From Candidatus Rokuibacteriota bacterium (GTDB lineage Bacteria; Methylomirabilota; Methylomirabilia; Rokubacteriales; CSP1-6), in contig QHTD01000056.1 in assembly GCA_003220675.1 (NCBI GenBank), positions 1-37,875 on the forward strand: DNA of 37,875 nt. The letters are read 5' to 3'. The notes below the pieces were generated by a model, which worked only from the letters and a program-made list of their open reading frames with translations, was not told the DNA's origin and did not search any database. Positions 29,714 through 37,875 of the stretch are shown here, piece after piece. A program made the position numbers and the translations under genes. Numbering within the stretch: position 1 is the first letter of the stretch; each line of letters opens with the position of its first letter.

Positions 29714-30619
29714 TTAAGACGTCTCCGCTGGAGACTCCGATTCGACGAACCCGACGAAGGCTTGGGCGAGCGGCGAGCGGCTCCTGTCGCGGTGAGTGAC
29801 GAGGTAGAAGGCCCGGGCGACACGCAGGTCCTTCACGCGGAGGCAGAAGAGGAGCCCCGCACGACACTCGTCCTCGACCGCCCGCTTCGAGACGAGCGCG
29901 ATCCCGACGCTCGCGCGCACCGCCTGCTTGATCGCCTGGGTCGAGCCCATCTCGCCGACGACGCGGAACGTCGACAGGTCGCTGTTCACCTGGTCCAGCG
30001 CCCGTTCGAGTGCCTCACGCGAGCCCGAGCCCCGCTCGCGAACGATGAGGGGCTCCTGCTTCACGTCGGCGAGGGTCACGCTCTTGCGTCCCGCCCACGC
30101 GTGCCCTGCCGGGACGATGACCACGAGCTCGTCGGCCATCAGCTCCCGCGCGACGAGGGCCTTCGGGCCTGGCGGCGCGCCGACCACGCCGACCTCAACG
30201 CGCCCCGCCTCGACCCACTCGGTGACCTGGCGGCTCGAGCCGATCAAGAGACAGATCGAGATGTCCGGATACTTGCCCTTGAACCGTCCGATCAGGGCGG
30301 GCAGCACGTACTCGCCGGGGATCGTGGAGCCGCCGACGACGAGCTCACCGGACATGCGCCCCTGGAACTGGTCGAGCGCCTGTCGCGCCTCGCGCTGGAG
30401 CGCGAGCATGCGGCGCGCGTAGCCGAGGAGGAGCCGGCCGGCGTGGGTGGGCGTGGCGCCGCGGCCGAGCCGGTCAAGGAGCTGGACGCCCAGCTCGTCC
30501 TCGAGGGCGCGGACGTGCTCGGAGACGGTCGGCTGGGTCAGGGAAAGCGCGTCGGCGGCGCGGGAGAAGCTCCCCAGCTCTGCCACCTTCGCAAACACCT
30601 CGAGGCGGCGAAGATCCAT
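29714..30619 (-). CDS. LysR-family regulator, probably selenium-metabolism associated
   Basis: MDLRRLEVFAKVAELGSFSRAADALSLTQPTVSEHVRALEDELGVQLLDR; 7-bp gap to selD. Confidence 0.88.
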   Translation of the reverse strand: MDLRRLEVFAKVAELGSFSRAADALSLTQPTVSEHVRALEDELGVQLLDRLGRGATPTHAGRLLLGYARRMLALQREARQALDQFQGRMSGELVVGGSTIPGEYVLPALIGRFKGKYPDISICLLIGSSRQVTEWVEAGRVEVGVVGAPPGPKALVARELMADELVVIVPAGHAWAGRKSVTLADVKQEPLIVRERGSGSREALERALDQVNSDLSTFRVVGEMGSTQAIKQAVRASVGIALVSKRAVEDECRAGLLFCLRVKDLRVARAFYLVTHRDRSRSPLAQAFVGFVESESPAETS

Positions 30620-30647
30620 GGGGAACCGGGACGGCGGGAGGCTCGCG

Positions 30648-30857
30648 TCAGTGGCAGCCGCAGCCGCCGCCGCAGCAGCCGCCCGTCGACATCGTCGACG
30701 GGGCGAAGCTGCCGGCGGTCTTCAGACCGAACACCGACAGCTTGCGCATCACGTCCGGGCTCGCGCACGCGGGACACGCGACGGCGGTCGTCGCACCCGC
30801 GAGGTACTTCTCGAACTCCTCCTGGCAATGCTGGCAGCGGTACTCGTAGATCGGCAT
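30648..30857 (-). CDS. FmdB-family zinc-ribbon protein with Cys-rich tail
   Basis: MPIYEYRCQHCQEEFEKYL...CPACAS...GGCCGGGCGCH*. Confidence 0.88.
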   Translation of the reverse strand: MPIYEYRCQHCQEEFEKYLAGATTAVACPACASPDVMRKLSVFGLKTAGSFAPSTMSTGGCCGGGCGCH

Positions 30858-30860
30858 CAG

Positions 30861-31064
30861 CTACTCACCGCCGCGCTGGACGTAGCTCTTCACGAACTCC
30901 TCGGCGTTCTCCTCGAGGATGTCGTCGATCTCGTCGAGAAGCTTGTCGATGTCTTCCTTGATCTTCTTGCCCTTCTTGGCGAGCTCCGGACTGCCGGCGG
31001 CGCCGTCGCCGCCCTCTGCGGGCTTGGTGGGCCGGGTCTCTTTCTTCTTCTGCTGCTCAGCCAT
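30861..31064 (-). CDS. pup: Prokaryotic ubiquitin-like protein Pup (C-terminus GGE)
   Basis: MAEQQKKKETRPTKPAEGGDGAAGSPELAKKGKKIKEDIDKLLDEIDDILEENAEEFVKSYVQRGGE*. Confidence 0.9.
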   Translation of the reverse strand: MAEQQKKKETRPTKPAEGGDGAAGSPELAKKGKKIKEDIDKLLDEIDDILEENAEEFVKSYVQRGGE

Positions 31065-31112
31065 CGCGCCCTCCCTTGACGCATTCTACCATTCTTCCCC
31101 CGCTTTCCCGGG

Positions 31113-32249
31113 TCAACGGCGAAAGTGTTTACTGAGGGTCAGGGTCTGGTGCTGATACGCGGAGCCCAGGCCGACCCCGTAGACCCTTTCCGGCCGCGAC
31201 CGGAGCCGCTCGAACCCGACCTTGAACGAGGTCTGGCCGTCGTAGACCAGGAACGGCACCTCCCGGGCCCTCACTTCCATAACCACCTTCGTGCCCAGAA
31301 CGCTCCCGTCGCCGAAGCCGAAGCCCGGGTCGAAGAAGCCAGCGTAGTGGGTGCGGATCTCCCCGGCGCCCGCGTCATAGACGACCATCTCAGCCGCGAA
31401 TTCCGGCGGCACGCGGATGCGCTCCTTGGACACGAGGATGTAAAAGCGGTTCGCCTCCAAGATGTACGCGTCGCGGGCGGGCCGCTTGATCGGCTCCCAG
31501 AACTCGACCGGGTCGTAATGGGCGACACGGCTCCAGTCCACGGCCGGCGGGTTCGGCTGGGCGCGGTAGCCGATGTTGCCCCCGGTCAGCCGCCCCGAGA
31601 GGTCGACGCCCATGCAGAGGCCGTCGTTGAAGGCGACGCGCTCGAGGGGGATCGGGCGCGCGTCGTCGTCGTAAAGGAGCGGCGTCTCGTGGTAGATCCG
31701 CGCCAATTCGCCGTCGGCGATATCGGTCCGCCCCGAGAGGAGGCGGAGCTGGTTGAGCGAGACGCCCGCATGCACGCGGACCGGGAACGACTGGGGCGAG
31801 ACCTCGAGATAGAGAAGCCCCTGATACCCCGGGCGGATCTCGTCGAAGCGCGGTGTCTCATCGGTGATGACGCGGGTGAAGATGTCGAGGCGGCCTGTCG
31901 TGCTCTTGGGGTTCGACCGGCCACGCACGTGCGGCGGGAGGTGGAGTGACTCGAGCAGCGGCACCAGGTAGACCGAGCCGCGCTGCAACGTGGCCCCAGA
32001 GTCTAGCGACAACCGGTCGATGACCAGGTCGCTGTCGGAGAGGTCCCGCTCCTCGAGCCGGCTCTGGACCGCCTGCCGGAACGGCAGGAAGCTCGCGCGG
32101 AGCTGATAGGCGCTCGGACCGAGGCGGAGGTCGAGGCTCGCGGGCTGATACTGGTCGTCCGCGATCGGCCGCTCGGCGCGGATCCACCCGTCGCGGACCG
32201 CGGCGCGGAGCTCGTGGTCGGGCAGGACGCCGTCAGGCACGCCGCTCAA
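31113..32249 (-). CDS. 2'-deoxycytidine 5'-triphosphate deaminase-like protein (long form)
   Basis: 378 aa; tandem dcd-like halves (ARGRSNPKSTTGRLDIF..., GFFDPGFGFG). Confidence 0.82.
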   Translation of the reverse strand: MSGVPDGVLPDHELRAAVRDGWIRAERPIADDQYQPASLDLRLGPSAYQLRASFLPFRQAVQSRLEERDLSDSDLVIDRLSLDSGATLQRGSVYLVPLLESLHLPPHVRGRSNPKSTTGRLDIFTRVITDETPRFDEIRPGYQGLLYLEVSPQSFPVRVHAGVSLNQLRLLSGRTDIADGELARIYHETPLLYDDDARPIPLERVAFNDGLCMGVDLSGRLTGGNIGYRAQPNPPAVDWSRVAHYDPVEFWEPIKRPARDAYILEANRFYILVSKERIRVPPEFAAEMVVYDAGAGEIRTHYAGFFDPGFGFGDGSVLGTKVVMEVRAREVPFLVYDGQTSFKVGFERLRSRPERVYGVGLGSAYQHQTLTLSKHFRR

Positions 32250-33148
32250 CCTATCACGCGGCTGACGGCGCCCGCCGTGTCCACGTCGAACCGGCGCGCG
32301 GCGCCGGCCATCCCCGCGCGGCGCAGCGCCGCCTCCATCGCAGCCGCGACCGGGGTGTCGTCACCGGCGACCACGGCGAGCAGCGACGGCCCCGCGCCAC
32401 TCAGGACGCAGCCGAGCGCCCCCGCGGCGCGCGCCGCTCGGACGACTTCGGGCATCCACGGGAACAGCCGGAGCCGGTAGGGTTCGTGCAGGCGGTCCTC
32501 GAGAGCCGCCGCGAGCGCGGCGGGCCGGCCGGCCCAGAGGCTCGCGAGGAGCAGCGCGACGCGCTGGACGTTGAAGACCGCGTCATGGTACGGCACGGAC
32601 GCCGGAAGGACGGCGCGCGCCTGGGCGGTGGCGCTCGTGACCTCGGGGATGAGCGCCACCCAGCGGAGGCCCGCGGGTACCGGGAGCGAGACCGCCGTGA
32701 CCGTCGGGCCGCTCGCGCTGGAGACGGTCAGCCCTCCGAAGAGCGCCGCGGCGACGTTGTCCGGATGCCCTTCGGCGCGCGCGGCGAGGGCGAGGAGCGC
32801 GTCCTTCGTGAGGGGCGAGCCGAGGAGGGCGTTGCCTGCGACGAGCCCGCCGACCCAGGCCGCCGCGCTCGAGCCGAGCCCGCGCGCGGCGGGCACGCGG
32901 TTCGTGCATTCGAGCGCGCACCCGGTGAACCGTCGCCCCGCCGCCTCGTAGGCGAGCTTCACGCCACGGGCGACGACGTTGTCAGCGCTCCGCGGCAGCC
33001 GGGTGGCGCCCTCGCCCTCGATCGCGACGCTGACGCCCTCGGCCTCGGACGCGCCGACCTCGTTGTAGAGCGTCAGGGCCAGCCCGAGGGTGTCGAACCC
33101 CGGGCCGAGGTTGGCGGACGTCGCGGGGACGCTGACGTGGACGCGCAC
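32246..33148 (-). CDS. thrB: Homoserine kinase
   Basis: VPATSANLGPGFDTLGLAL; PAARGLGSSAAAWVGG GHMP kinase motif. Confidence 0.93.
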   Translation of the reverse strand: MRVHVSVPATSANLGPGFDTLGLALTLYNEVGASEAEGVSVAIEGEGATRLPRSADNVVARGVKLAYEAAGRRFTGCALECTNRVPAARGLGSSAAAWVGGLVAGNALLGSPLTKDALLALAARAEGHPDNVAAALFGGLTVSSASGPTVTAVSLPVPAGLRWVALIPEVTSATAQARAVLPASVPYHDAVFNVQRVALLLASLWAGRPAALAAALEDRLHEPYRLRLFPWMPEVVRAARAAGALGCVLSGAGPSLLAVVAGDDTPVAAAMEAALRRAGMAGAARRFDVDTAGAVSRVIG

Positions 33149-33152
33149 GCGG

Positions 33153-33890
33153 CTAAAGCCGCTTGAGGAGCCAGTCGGGGGTCAGCGAGATCGCCCAGGC
33201 GTTGAGGACGACGTAGTAGTTGGTGAAGACAAGCACGCCCACGACGACCAGGATCACGCCCGCGGCCCGCTCCACCACGGGAATGAACGGGCGGTAGCGC
33301 CTGAAAGCCCTCAGAAAGGGGCCGAGCGCCGCGGCCGCGAGGAGGAACGGGAGGCCGAGCCCCGCGGAGTACGCGACCAGCAGGCCGACGCCGCGTCCGA
33401 CGTTCTCGGCAGTGGACGCGAGGGAGAGGATCGCGCCGAGGATCGGCCCGACGCACGGAGTCCAGCCGATCGCGAATGTGACGCCGACCGCGAGCGAGCC
33501 GAGGTAGCCCGCCGGCTTCTCCCGGAGCTGCCACTGCCGGGTGCGCCCGAGGATCCCGATCCGCAGCGCCCCGACGATGTAGAGGCCGAAGACGACGATG
33601 AGGACGCCGCCGATCCGGCGGATCCAGTCGCGATGATCGAGCAGGAACTGGCCGAGCGCGCTGAACGAGGCGCCGAGCGCGACGAAGACGATCGAGAACC
33701 CCACGACGAAGGCAAGCGCATGGCCGAGGATCCGCCGCCTCACCCGCGCCGACAGCTCCCCGGTGAGGTCGGCGACGGACATCCCGGTGATGAACGACAG
33801 GTACGAGGGAAAGAGCGGCAGCACGCACGGCGACAGGAACGAGAAGAGCCCCGCGCTGAACGAGACGGCGACGCCGACGGACTCGCCCAT
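33153..33890 (-). CDS. ccdA: CcdA-like cytochrome c biogenesis/thiol-disulfide transmembrane protein
   Basis: FSAGLFSFLSPCVLPLFPSYLSFITG; GWTPCVGPILGAIL. Confidence 0.92.
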   Translation of the reverse strand: MGESVGVAVSFSAGLFSFLSPCVLPLFPSYLSFITGMSVADLTGELSARVRRRILGHALAFVVGFSIVFVALGASFSALGQFLLDHRDWIRRIGGVLIVVFGLYIVGALRIGILGRTRQWQLREKPAGYLGSLAVGVTFAIGWTPCVGPILGAILSLASTAENVGRGVGLLVAYSAGLGLPFLLAAAALGPFLRAFRRYRPFIPVVERAAGVILVVVGVLVFTNYYVVLNAWAISLTPDWLLKRL

Positions 33891-33893
33891 GGC

Positions 33894-34556
33894 TTACCTC
33901 AGCAGCCCCTCGATCAGCGAATGGGACGCGTCGTTGTCCCACGCCCGCGGCCCCAGCGCGAGCGCGGTGAGATTGCCGTTTCGGTCCACGATGAAGCTCG
34001 AGGGCAGCGCACGCACGCCGTAGGTGTTCGCGAGGTCCATTTTCGGGTCGAGCCCCACAGGGAACGCGAGCTTGTGCTCGTCGAGGTAGGGCTTGACCTT
34101 CTTCGTGTCCGCGTCGACCGACACGGCGACGAGGACGAAGCCCTGGCCCTTCTGCTGCTGCCAGAGGCGCTCCATCGCCGGCATCTCCTCGCGGCAGGGC
34201 GGGCACCAGGTCGCCCAGAAGTTGATCAGCACGACCTTCCCCCGCTGCGCGGAGAGTCGGAGCTTGTCTCCACCCACGAGCGGCAGCGTGAAGTCCTCGG
34301 CGAGCTTCTGGCGTGACGGCCGGATGAGATCGAGCTCCTTCACCGCGTCGGCGACGCTGAGGACGCGTCCCTTGCGGGCCTTGAGCGCCACCGGCGCGGG
34401 CACCGGGGCGCCGGCTGGCGCGTCCTCGGCACGGCTCGCGACGGCCGCACCCGACTGTGTGACCTCGGGCGCCGGTCGCATCGCCGCGACGAGCACCACG
34501 CCGACGATGGCGGCGGCGACGGCGATCAGCGCGGTCAGCGCGAGCTTCTGTGACAT
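33894..34556 (-). CDS. TlpA/ResA-like thioredoxin-fold protein
   Basis: MSQKLALTALIAVAAAIVGVVL; INFWATWCPPCREEMPAMERL. Confidence 0.9.
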   Translation of the reverse strand: MSQKLALTALIAVAAAIVGVVLVAAMRPAPEVTQSGAAVASRAEDAPAGAPVPAPVALKARKGRVLSVADAVKELDLIRPSRQKLAEDFTLPLVGGDKLRLSAQRGKVVLINFWATWCPPCREEMPAMERLWQQQKGQGFVLVAVSVDADTKKVKPYLDEHKLAFPVGLDPKMDLANTYGVRALPSSFIVDRNGNLTALALGPRAWDNDASHSLIEGLLR

Positions 34557-34642
34557 CGGGGCTCCAGAACGATGGCCATCGTCACGATACGGAACACGCA
34601 AAGTATACCCCCACATTCCGTGAACCTCCCGTAAACCCTTGC

Positions 34643-34648
34643 TATAGT
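34643..34648 (+). promoter_or_regulatory. -10 element TATAGT directly upstream of the ATG at 34659
   Basis: TATAGT with 10 nt to the ATG; no SD in between. Confidence 0.45.
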
Positions 34649-34658
34649 AGGCCGCTCG

Positions 34659-35702
34659 ATGGCGCTCATTATTGTGGCCGACGACCTCACCGGCGCCTGC
34701 GACGCGGGCACACTCTTCGCCGGCAAGGCTCCCGTCCCCGTCACGGTCTGGCCAGACCCGCCCGTTGCCGCGGAGGTCGCCGTCGTCGACACGGAGTCGC
34801 GACGCCTCGATCGCGCCGCAGCGACGGATCGCGTCAGCGACGCCGCGGCGCAGCGGGCGGGAGCGACGTCGTGGTTCAAGAAGATCGACTCGACGCTCCG
34901 CGGCCACGTCGGCGCCGAGATCGTCGCGCTCCTCCAGGCCACCCGCACGCCGAGTGCCGTCGCCTGCCCCGCGTTCCCGTCCGAAGGCCGTACCGTGCTT
35001 GACCGCGTGCTGCGGGTCGACGGCACCGCGGCGGCGCACGTCGTGGACTTGATCCGTTCCGAGAGCGACCGGCCACTCGCGTGGATCCCGCTTGCCGAGG
35101 TGCGCGCGGGCGTCGCCGCGCTCGCGGTACGCCTGGCGCGCCTCGCGGGGATGATCGCCGTCGCAGACGCCGAGACGGACGACGATCTCGACACGATCGT
35201 CGGCGCCGCGCTCGCGCTCGACCCCGTACCGCTCCTCGCCGGTTCCGCCGGCCTGGCCCAGCCCCTGGCCGAGCGTCTCGGCCTCCACGCGGGGTGCGCG
35301 ACGCTGCCCGGTGGACGCTGGCTGATCATCGCCGGGAGCCTCCATCCCGCGACGCGGCGCCAGATCGCCGCGGCGGGGCGCGCGGGCCTCCACGTGCTGG
35401 CGACGGCCGACGCCGAGCACGCGGACGTGGGCGACGCCGCCGCGACGCTCGCCCGGGAGGCCGCGAGCTTGCTCGCGACTGAATCCTTTGATCTGATCGT
35501 CCTCACCGGAGGCGACACCGCTGTCGCGTTCTATCGGACGCTCGGCGCCGCGCGCATCGACCTCGTCGGGGCGCCGGGTCCGGGCCTGGCCCTTGGCTAC
35601 CTGCGAGCGCCCGGGTATCCCGCGCTCCCCGTGCTGACCAAGGCGGGGGGCTTCGGTCCGCCGGAGCTGTTCGTCTCGCTCCGGAAGGAGGCGATGACAT
35701 GA
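34659..35702 (+). CDS. DUF1537 four-carbon acid sugar kinase family protein
   Basis: IIVADDLTGACDAGTLFA; WFKKIDSTLRGHVGAEI; LTGGDTAVAFYRTL. Confidence 0.9.
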   Translation: MALIIVADDLTGACDAGTLFAGKAPVPVTVWPDPPVAAEVAVVDTESRRLDRAAATDRVSDAAAQRAGATSWFKKIDSTLRGHVGAEIVALLQATRTPSAVACPAFPSEGRTVLDRVLRVDGTAAAHVVDLIRSESDRPLAWIPLAEVRAGVAALAVRLARLAGMIAVADAETDDDLDTIVGAALALDPVPLLAGSAGLAQPLAERLGLHAGCATLPGGRWLIIAGSLHPATRRQIAAAGRAGLHVLATADAEHADVGDAAATLAREAASLLATESFDLIVLTGGDTAVAFYRTLGAARIDLVGAPGPGLALGYLRAPGYPALPVLTKAGGFGPPELFVSLRKEAMT

Positions 35703-36748
35703 AGAACCCGATCCTCGGCGTGACGATGGGCGACCCCGCGGGGGTGGGCCCGGAGATCATCGTGCGCGCGGGCGCCGAGCCCGAGGTGCAGCGCACGAGC
35801 CGGCCGGTCGTGATCGGCGCGGCCGCGACGCTCGGGGAGGCGCTGGCGCTCGTCGGCTCGCCGCTCCGTCTCCACAGCGTCACGCAGGTCGCGGAGTGCC
35901 GATGGCAGCCGGGGACCCTCGAGGTCCTCGACCTCGCCAATGTGGACATGGCGACGCTGCCCCGCGCGCGGGTGAGCGCGGCCGCCGGGCGCGCGGCGTA
36001 CGAGTACATCGAGATGGCGGTGGCCCTCGCCAAGGCCGGCGCGATCGACGGGATCGTCACGGCGCCGATCAACAAGGAGGCGCTCGCGGCGGCCGGCATG
36101 ACGCACTCGGGCCACACCGAGATCCTCGCGTCCCTCTCCGGCACGCGCGACTTCGCGATGCTCCTGATGGGCCACGAGCTGCGCGTGATCCACGTGACGA
36201 CCCACGTCGCGCTCCGGCGCGTGCCCGATCTGGTCACGCGCGATCGGGTCCTCCGGACCATCCAGCTCGCCCAGCGAACGCTCGAAGGGCTCGGGATCCC
36301 TCGGGGCCGCATCGCGGTCGCCGGGCTCAACCCCCACGCGGGCGAGGACGGGCTCTTCGGCGACGAGGAGAAGACCGCGATCGTCCCGGCGATCGAGGCG
36401 GCGCGCGGGGAGGGCCTGAACGTCGCCGGCCCGCTGCCCGCCGACACGCTGTTTTCGCGCGCCCGCGGCGGCGAATTTGATATCGTCGTCGCTATGTATC
36501 ACGACCAGGGGCACATTCCCGTGAAGACGCTCGGCTTCAACTACGACGAGACGACGAAGCGGTGGGTGGGGCTCTCCGGCGTCAACGTCACCGTGGGGCT
36601 CCCCTTCCTGCGCGTCTCCGTGGACCACGGCACGGCGTTTGACCGCGCCTGGAAGGGCATCGCGAACCACGAGAGCATGGTCGAGGCGCTGCACGTCGCC
36701 GTCCGCATGCTCAGCGCACCGGGCGCGCGGCGCTCTTCATCAAGCTGA
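35699..36748 (+). CDS. PdxA-family dehydrogenase (PdxA2-like)
   Basis: GVTMGDPAGVGPEIIVRA; GLNPHAGEDGLFGDEE; YHDQGHIPVKTLGF; ATGA overlap with the kinase gene. Confidence 0.92.
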   Translation: MKNPILGVTMGDPAGVGPEIIVRAGAEPEVQRTSRPVVIGAAATLGEALALVGSPLRLHSVTQVAECRWQPGTLEVLDLANVDMATLPRARVSAAAGRAAYEYIEMAVALAKAGAIDGIVTAPINKEALAAAGMTHSGHTEILASLSGTRDFAMLLMGHELRVIHVTTHVALRRVPDLVTRDRVLRTIQLAQRTLEGLGIPRGRIAVAGLNPHAGEDGLFGDEEKTAIVPAIEAARGEGLNVAGPLPADTLFSRARGGEFDIVVAMYHDQGHIPVKTLGFNYDETTKRWVGLSGVNVTVGLPFLRVSVDHGTAFDRAWKGIANHESMVEALHVAVRMLSAPGARRSSSS

Positions 36749-36761
36749 ACGGGGGATCTCC

Positions 36762-37875
36762 ATGGACGAGCGCGAACTGAAAGAGCTGATCGGCCAGGTG
36801 AAGGCACGAACCTTGAGCCGCCGTCGCTTCGTGCAGCTTATGGTGGGGCTGGGGCTCACCGCCCCCATGGCCGCGCACATGCTGGCCTCGGCGGGCGTCG
36901 CCCAGGCGCAGGTGAAGTGGTCGTTCAACCCGACGAAGCGCGGCGGGGGCGGGATCCTGAAGACGCTCTGGTGGCAGTCGCCCACGCTCCTCAACCCGCA
37001 CTTCGCCAACGGCACGAAGGACCAGGACGCCTCCCGGATCTTTTACGAGCCCCTCGGCTCCTACGACCCCGACGGCAACATCATCCCCGTCCTCGCTGCC
37101 GAGGTCCCCAGCCTCCAGAACGGGCTCCTCGGGAAGGACGGCCTGTCAGTGACCTGGCGGCTGAAGAAGAACGTCACGTGGCACGATGGCAAGCCTTTCA
37201 CTGCGGATGATGTGGTCTTCAACTGGGAGTACGTCATGGACCCGGCGACGGCCGCGGTGAGCGTCGGCCAGTACCGTGATATCGTCCGGATCGACAAGCT
37301 CGACAGCCACACCGTGAAGATCGTCTTCAAGTCGCCCACGCCCTTCTGGTCGTCGCCCTTCTGTGGGCCGTACGGGCAGGTCATCCCGAAGCATCTGTTC
37401 CAGGCGTACCAGGGCGACAAGTCGCGCGAGGCGCCGAACAATCTGAAGCCCGTCGGCACCGGCCCCTTCCGCTTCGTGGACTTCAAGCCAGGCGACATCG
37501 TCCGGGCGGAGCTCAATCCAAACTACCACGTGCCGAACCGGCCCTTCTTCGACCAGCTCGAGATGAAGGGCGGCGGCGATGCCGTGTCGGCGGCGCGCGC
37601 GGTGATCCAGACCGGGGAGTTCGACTACGCATGGAACATGCAGGTCGAGGACGAGATCCTGAAGCGCCTCGAGCAGGGCGGCAAGGGTCGCGCCGACATC
37701 GTCGCCGGCGGCAACATCGAGCACATCCAGGTCAACAACACCGACCCGTGGACGGAGGCGGACGGCGAGCGATCGTCCATCAAGACGAAGCACCCGTTCC
37801 TGACCGACCCCGCCGTGCGCCAGGCGCTGAACGTCCTCGTCGACCGCGGGTCGGTCCAGGAGCAGATCTACGGGC
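36762..37875 (+). CDS. ABC transporter substrate-binding protein (SBP_bac_5 family), 3' truncated by window
   Basis: Tat-like signal SRRRFVQLMVGLGL; VTWRLKKNVTWHDGKPFTADDVVFNWEYV. Confidence 0.9.
   Translation, partial: MDERELKELIGQVKARTLSRRRFVQLMVGLGLTAPMAAHMLASAGVAQAQVKWSFNPTKRGGGGILKTLWWQSPTLLNPHFANGTKDQDASRIFYEPLGSYDPDGNIIPVLAAEVPSLQNGLLGKDGLSVTWRLKKNVTWHDGKPFTADDVVFNWEYVMDPATAAVSVGQYRDIVRIDKLDSHTVKIVFKSPTPFWSSPFCGPYGQVIPKHLFQAYQGDKSREAPNNLKPVGTGPFRFVDFKPGDIVRAELNPNYHVPNRPFFDQLEMKGGGDAVSAARAVIQTGEFDYAWNMQVEDEILKRLEQGGKGRADIVAGGNIEHIQVNNTDPWTEADGERSSIKTKHPFLTDPAVRQALNVLVDRGSVQEQIYG

Overview
High-GC bacterial chromosomal window; the organism is not identifiable from sequence alone, and a Rokubacteria/NC10-like origin is only a guess. 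It is densely packed with short operons, mostly on the minus strand. I see no CRISPR array, no intact transposon, and no rRNA or tRNA gene. Core content: (1) a complete ISC iron-sulfur operon, iscR-iscS-iscU-iscA-hscB-hscA-fdx-iscX; (2) a second cysteine desulfurase/IscU-like scaffold/CysE module next to a DsrEFH/TusBCD-like sulfur-relay trio; (3) a MoxR-DUF4175-DUF58-VWA-TPR operon; (4) a LysR-selD module; (5) a Pup gene beside a zinc-ribbon gene and a dCTP deaminase gene; (6) thrB, ccdA, tlpA, and a four-carbon sugar-acid catabolic gene pair with an ABC substrate-binding protein. The most notable finding is two genes that only read correctly if an in-frame UGA is selenocysteine: an 80-aa glutaredoxin-like protein with a UGPC active site (15561-15803), absent from the ORF track, and SelD itself (28642-29706), truncated in the ORF track. 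Both UGAs are followed at bacterial-SECIS distance by strong hairpins. Other notable signals: two adjacent 16-bp IscR type-1-like operators at the iscR promoter, an intrinsic terminator inside the isc operon, an IscU paralog that has lost both the third Cys and the LPPVK motif, a GalT-like protein lacking the nucleophilic His, a 121-bp inverted-repeat element, and fossil permease C-termini.
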